Below are positions 5,620 through 9,187 of a stretch of 9,187 nt of DNA, piece by piece. The stretch is from Rubritepida sp. (GTDB taxonomy: Bacteria; Pseudomonadota; Alphaproteobacteria; Acetobacterales; Acetobacteraceae), in the NCBI GenBank assembly GCA_028291485.1, contig JAQGHZ010000163.1, positions 1 through 9,187 of the forward strand. Reading direction: 5' to 3'. The stretch's first letter is position 1. Each line of letters begins with the position of its first letter. Made by a program: the position numbers and the translations under genes. The notes under the pieces were generated by a model. It was not told the origin of the DNA. It saw nothing but the letters and a program-made list of their open reading frames with translations, and did no database searches.

Positions 5620-8600
5620 GGCTTGCCTGGCCAGCGAAGGCGCGGAGATCCAGCGTGCAGGGATGCTCCAGGCTGCGCGTGGGCTCCGCCACGACGCGCG
5701 CGCCGGGCTGGTGGCCGAAGGGGACGAAGCGCGAGCGGCGGCGCGCCTCGGCCGAGTTCGCATTCACCGGGAAGGCCTCGTAGGCCATGCCGCCGGGATG
5801 CACGACCTCGTGCGTCAGGCCGCCGATCGAGCGGCCCGTCCAGCGATCGTGCACATCGAGCACCAGCGGGCCCTGCCCATGCACCGAAGGATGCAGCGCC
5901 GACGGCGGATCCCAGGCCTTGAAGCGGATGCCGGCGACGAACTCGCCCGCGCGGCCGGTTGGCTGCATGGGCACGGCGACGCCGTTGGCCGCGAGCACGA
6001 AGCGATCGGGCACCCAGTTGCTCACCTTGGCCTGCACGCGCTCGACGCTGCTGTCCACGTAGCGGACGGTGCCGCCGGCGGCCTGCTCCTCGCCCAGCAC
6101 GTGCCAGGGCTCCAGCGCCTCGCGCAGCTCCAGCTCCATGCCCTCGACGGCGACCTTGCCGATCTGGGGGAAGCGGAATTCCAGGTGCGGCGCGAACCAT
6201 TCGGTGTCGAGCGGGAAGCCGAACTGGCCCAGTTCCTCCAGCGCACCGGAAAAATCCTTGATGGCGTGATGAGGCAGCATGAAACGGTCGTGCAGGCTCG
6301 TGCCCCAGCGCACCAGCGACTGGCGATAGGGCGTCTGCCAGAAGGCGGCCAGGGCCGACCGCATCAGCAGCATCTGGGCGAGGCTCATCTCCGGATGCGG
6401 CGGCATCTCGAAGGCGCGGAATTCGACCAGGCCGCGGCGGCCGCTGGACGAGTTCGGATTGTACATCTTGTCGATGCAGAATTCGGTGCGGTGCGTGTTG
6501 CCCGTCATATCCGCGAGGATGTTGCGGAACAGCCGGTCGGTCGTCCAGGGCGGCGGGTTGCCGCCCATCCGGTCCAGCTCGCCGAAGGCGATGTCCAGCT
6601 CGCGCAGCGCGTCCATCCGCGCCTCGTCCACCCGCGGATGCTGGCTGGTCGGGCCGATGAAAAGCCCGCTGAACATAAAGCTCAGCGAGGGGTGGTTGTG
6701 CCAGAAGGAGACGAGGCTGCGCAGCAGGTCCGGGCGGCGCAGGAAAGGGCTGTCCTCGGCGCGCGAGGCGCCCATGACCACATGGTTGCCGCCGCCGGTG
6801 CCGACATGCTTGCCGTCCAGCATGAATTTTTCCGTGGCGAGGCCGACCTGGCGGGCCTCCTCGTAGAGCTGCTCGGTGCGCTCCACCATGTCAGGCCAGG
6901 AGGTCGCGGGGTGGATGTTCACCTCGATCACGCCCGGATCGGGGGTGACGGAGAAGCTCGGCAGGCGCGCATCCTCGGGCGGCAGGTAGCCCTCCAGGAA
7001 GACCTTTTGCCCCGTCTCCTCGGCCGTGGCTTCGACGGCGGCGACCAGCGAGAGCCAGTCCTCCACGTCGAAGAGCGGCGGGAAGAAGACGTGGATCAGC
7101 CCGTTGCGCGGCTCGACGCAAAGTGCGGTGCGGACCTGGGCCGGATCGTCCATGCCGATTTCGGGCGGGGCCTGCGGCGTGGGGCGCTGGTCGGCGGTGA
7201 GCTCGCCCTCCGGCGCGCCCGGCAGGCGCAGCGAGGCACGAAGCTGGTCGAGCAGCGGCAGCGCCTTGTCCGCCCCGGGCGAGAAGGGATCGGTTTCGGA
7301 ACCCACCTCCATCGCCAGCTGCTCCGGATCGACCCAGGGCAGCGAGGAGAGCGGCAGGCGCAGGCCCATGGGCGCGTCGCCGGGGGTGAGGAACAGCGTG
7401 TCGTCGCGGAAGTACCAGCGGCCGGATTGCCAGCGGCGCTCGCCGCCCTGGACCACGCGGCGCAGCGGAAGAACCGAGCCGGCCGGTGCGGCCAGCCCGC
7501 CGCGGAAGAGCCGGGCGAAGCGGGCGCGCTCCAGCTTGTCGCCGAGCTTGGCGTTCTCGGCGACGACGTTCGCCGGCAGCCGGCTCTCACGCCAGAGGTA
7601 GTAGTGGACGTCCTCATGCGCGGTGCGCAGGAGGTCGGGCGGCACCTGCAGGCGCTCGGCGAGGAGCTTCCCGAAAGCCTCGGCCACTTCGCCGGTCGCG
7701 GTGCCCTTGTCGTCGTCCGAGGCGAGCAGCGCGGGGTTGCGCCACACCTTCTCGCCGTCCGCGCGCCAATGCGCCGAGAGCGCGAAGCGCGGCAGCGGCT
7801 CGCCAGGATATTGCTTGCCCTGGCCGGTATGGATCACCGCGCCCTTGGCCCAGAGCGGCGTCAGCCGCCGCAGCAGCCGGCCGGCATAGATGCGCTTGGT
7901 GGGGCCGAGCGCGTCGGTGTTCCACTCGGCCGCGTCGCGGTCGGTGGCGGCGACGAAGGTGGGCTCGCCGCCCATGGTGAGGCGCATGCCCTGCGCCTCG
8001 ATGGCCTTGTCCACCTTCAGGCCGGCGGCCTGGATCGCGGCCCAGACGGCTGATGTGTAGGGCTTGGTGACGCGCGGCGTCTCGCGCAGGCGGGTCACGG
8101 CCATGTCGAAGCCGAACTCGGTCTCGGCCTTCTCGATGAGGCCCGAGATGGGCGCCGCCGATTGCGGATCCGGCGTCGCGGCGAGCGGAATGTGCCCCTC
8201 GCCCGCCATCAGGCCGGAGGTGGCGTCGAGCCCGACCCAGCCGGCGCCCGGCAGATAGACCTCGGCCCAGGCATGCAGGTCGGTGAAGTCGGCGGTGGGC
8301 CCCTCGGCGCCGCCGTCCACCGGCTTCTGGTCGGCCACGAGCTGGATCAGGTAGCCGGAGCAGAAGCGGGCCGCGAAGCCCAGATGACGCAGCGCCTGCA
8401 CCAGCAGCCAAGCGGAATCGCGGCAGGAGCCGCGGCATTCGGTGAGCGTCTTCTCGGGCTCCCAGACGCCGGGCTCCATGCGGACGATGTAGGCGATCCT
8501 GCTTTGGACGAGCTGGTTCACCTCGACCAGCATGTCGACCATGCGCCGCTCGGTGCGCGGGATCCCGGCCAGCAGCGCCTTCAGCCCAGGACCGGGCGTC

Positions 8601-8962
8601 TCCACCTTGCGGAAGGGCGCGAGCTCCTGGTCGAGCACGGGGTCATAGGTGAACGGAAAATTTTCCGCTTCGGGTTCGAGGAAGAAGTCGAAGGGGTTGA
8701 TGGTCGCCATGTCGGCGACGAGGTCCACCGTCACATCGAAGTGGGTCACTCTCTCGGGGAAAACGACGCGCGCCTGAAAATTGCCCTGCGGATCCTGCTG
8801 CCAATTGATGAAGTGCGGCTTGGGCGCGATCTTCAGCGAATAGGCGAGGATGGGCGTGCGCGCATGCGGCGCGGGCCGAAGCCGGATTGTCTGCGGTCCC
8901 AATGTTACGGCGTGGTCGTAGCGGTAGGTCGTCTTGTGCGTTAGGGCGACGTGAATCGACAT
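5612..8962 (-). CDS. Transglutaminase-DUF2126 fusion, glutamine-synthetase-like amidoligase
   Basis: The 1116-aa product starts with the transglutaminase-like N-terminal domain (HKTTYRYDHAVTLGPQTIRL, 9-28). Its papain-fold core at about 140-270 has the triad Cys180 (RGSCRDSAW), His230 (DLHAW) and Asp246 (GLDATSG). The rest, from about 300, is DUF2126, predicted to be a glutamine-synthetase-fold carboxylate-amine ligase. Active-site-like motifs are visible in order: LTMGGEPTFV (328-337), PGVIEVNIHP (676-685), GTGGGNHVVMG (721-731, His727) and RGLVEFRAFE (843-852) followed by helix LAQMLLMRSALAAF. It has no signal peptide. It is the first gene of the operon and overlaps the ATP-grasp gene by 8 nt. 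ATG 8962 gives the normal family N-terminus, but the only Shine-Dalgarno-like GGGGA is about 12 nt away. Length and architecture are normal for the family. Linked transglutaminase and ligase activities on one chain suggest editing or processing of the amide product; the chemistry is inferred. Confidence 0.95.
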   Translation of the reverse strand: MSIHVALTHKTTYRYDHAVTLGPQTIRLRPAPHARTPILAYSLKIAPKPHFINWQQDPQGNFQARVVFPERVTHFDVTVDLVADMATINPFDFFLEPEAENFPFTYDPVLDQELAPFRKVETPGPGLKALLAGIPRTERRMVDMLVEVNQLVQSRIAYIVRMEPGVWEPEKTLTECRGSCRDSAWLLVQALRHLGFAARFCSGYLIQLVADQKPVDGGAEGPTADFTDLHAWAEVYLPGAGWVGLDATSGLMAGEGHIPLAATPDPQSAAPISGLIEKAETEFGFDMAVTRLRETPRVTKPYTSAVWAAIQAAGLKVDKAIEAQGMRLTMGGEPTFVAATDRDAAEWNTDALGPTKRIYAGRLLRRLTPLWAKGAVIHTGQGKQYPGEPLPRFALSAHWRADGEKVWRNPALLASDDDKGTATGEVAEAFGKLLAERLQVPPDLLRTAHEDVHYYLWRESRLPANVVAENAKLGDKLERARFARLFRGGLAAPAGSVLPLRRVVQGGERRWQSGRWYFRDDTLFLTPGDAPMGLRLPLSSLPWVDPEQLAMEVGSETDPFSPGADKALPLLDQLRASLRLPGAPEGELTADQRPTPQAPPEIGMDDPAQVRTALCVEPRNGLIHVFFPPLFDVEDWLSLVAAVEATAEETGQKVFLEGYLPPEDARLPSFSVTPDPGVIEVNIHPATSWPDMVERTEQLYEEARQVGLATEKFMLDGKHVGTGGGNHVVMGASRAEDSPFLRRPDLLRSLVSFWHNHPSLSFMFSGLFIGPTSQHPRVDEARMDALRELDIAFGELDRMGGNPPPWTTDRLFRNILADMTGNTHRTEFCIDKMYNPNSSSGRRGLVEFRAFEMPPHPEMSLAQMLLMRSALAAFWQTPYRQSLVRWGTSLHDRFMLPHHAIKDFSGALEELGQFGFPLDTEWFAPHLEFRFPQIGKVAVEGMELELREALEPWHVLGEEQAAGGTVRYVDSSVERVQAKVSNWVPDRFVLAANGVAVPMQPTGRAGEFVAGIRFKAWDPPSALHPSVHGQGPLVLDVHDRWTGRSIGGLTHEVVHPGGMAYEAFPVNANSAEARRRSRFVPFGHQPGARVVAEPTRSLEHPCTLDLRAFAGQASHD

Positions 8963-8999
8963 GCGCGGTCAAAATCCCCAGCGGAATGCTAAACGGTGC

Positions 9000-9005
9000 C
9001 TTATA
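9000..9005 (-). promoter_or_regulatory. Candidate -10 element for the ligase operon
   Basis: TATAAG on the - strand lies 37 nt upstream of the ATG at 8962 and is the most AT-rich promoter-like hexamer in the divergent gap. No good -35 stands 16-19 bp upstream (the best candidate is GATGCC at 9023-9028), so either an activator helps or the call is wrong. Confidence 0.3.
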
Positions 9006-9034
9006 GCGGGTTTGCGGCCCGTGGCATCGGCGGG

Positions 9035-9044
9035 ATTGCGCAAT
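9035..9044. promoter_or_regulatory. 10-bp perfect palindrome between divergent genes
   Basis: ATTGCGCAAT reads the same on both strands. It sits about 30 bp upstream of the candidate operon -10 and 27 bp before the ATG of the divergent gene, where a regulator could affect both. Flanking bases do not extend the symmetry, and a site this short can occur by chance. Confidence 0.25.
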
Positions 9045-9071
9045 TTTCGCCGACGGGCCCATCCTGCACGC

Positions 9072-9187
9072 ATGCATGCCCATTTCGCACCCACGGATTT
9101 CCTGATTGCACCCGGCGTCGCGCATCTTTGTGCGGGGGGCAAGACGCCCGCCTTGCGCACGCTGAACGACGCCATCGCCCGCTACCT
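9072..9187 (+). CDS. Start of a probable class-V-fold PLP-dependent enzyme, 3'-truncated
   Basis: Only 38 codons are present before the window ends. The reading begins MHAHFAPTDFLIAPGVAHLC and continues with AGGKTPALRTLNDAIARY. The pattern of a short lead, PGV-x-x-L, a small-residue AGG, then PALR and an amphipathic helix resembles the N-termini of class-V aminotransferase-fold enzymes (cysteine desulfurase and isopenicillin-N epimerase relatives), where this strand carries the first active-site residues. The PLP lysine would lie outside the window, so the assignment is tentative. ATG 9072 has no clear Shine-Dalgarno. It is divergent from the ligase operon, leaving a 109-nt shared upstream region. 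Whether it works with the ligases is unknown. Confidence 0.5.
   Translation, partial: MHAHFAPTDFLIAPGVAHLCAGGKTPALRTLNDAIARY

Noticed and set aside
5620..5763. 48-codon N-terminal extension of the ATP-grasp/Alpha-E protein
   Set aside because: The extension is Arg/Ser/Pro-rich, unlike the family, and lies wholly within the coding end of the upstream gene.
4339..5922. Open frame on the + strand (about 527 codons)
   Set aside because: It is low-complexity Arg/Gln/Gly/Ala sequence antisense to the ATP-grasp/Alpha-E gene, with no recognisable family.
5360..8053. Long open frame on the + strand (about 897 codons) opposite the ligase genes
   Set aside because: The product is rich in Arg, Gly, Ala, His and Gln with no domain pattern. 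It spans two real genes on the other strand and is a GC-driven shadow.
1..9187. Mobile element, CRISPR array, tRNA or phage genes
   Set aside because: No transposase or integrase motifs, regularly spaced repeats, cloverleaf-like sequence or phage proteins were seen; the only tandem repeats are the two short ones at stop codons.

Overview
The window is a GC-rich, proteobacterial-looking stretch. Codon third positions are strongly G/C and long antisense open frames are common. Protein styles and the GC-rich gene set suggest an alphaproteobacterium, perhaps an Acetobacteraceae member such as Roseomonas. That placement is inference from sequence style; there is no rRNA or other marker here. No tRNA, rRNA, CRISPR array, transposase or phage gene is visible.

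Left part (1-1959, + strand). The window opens inside an acyl-CoA dehydrogenase gene (ends 966). Nine bases later lies a promoter resembling MerR/CueR metal-regulator targets. It has a -35 plus operator arm TTGACCTTCCC and a 19-bp spacer. It is followed by a strong hairpin near the expected transcript start, and then by a gene for a secreted protein with two DUF305 domains and a His/Met-rich tail. The layout suggests a metal-responsive (copper-type) periplasmic binding protein.

Gap (1960-2171). Three 15-bp tandem repeats straddle the DUF305 stop codon. The rest is anonymous sequence between convergent genes.

Main block (2172-8962, - strand). Three genes are read from 8962 down to 2172. The first encodes an 1116-aa protein with a transglutaminase-like N-terminus and a DUF2126, glutamine-synthetase-like C-terminal ligase region. 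The second encodes an 821-aa fusion of a circularly permuted ATP-grasp ligase and an Alpha-E helical domain; its start overlaps the first gene by 8 nt. The third encodes a 288-aa second transglutaminase-like protein. This is the set that Iyer, Aravind and colleagues (2009, comparative genomics of amidoligases) predicted to be a widespread bacterial peptide-synthesis or peptide-tagging system. Its substrates and products are, as far as I know, not established. The NTN-hydrolase (Anbu-type) peptidase often associated with the system is not next to it here. A working model is that the two ligases make amide bonds on a small peptide or protein, Alpha-E helps assembly or substrate binding, and the two transglutaminase-fold enzymes hydrolyse or transfer amide bonds.

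Right end (8963-9187). A divergent intergenic region holds a candidate promoter for the ligase operon and a 10-bp perfect palindrome. It is followed by the start of a + strand gene, probably a class-V-fold PLP-dependent enzyme, cut by the window edge.
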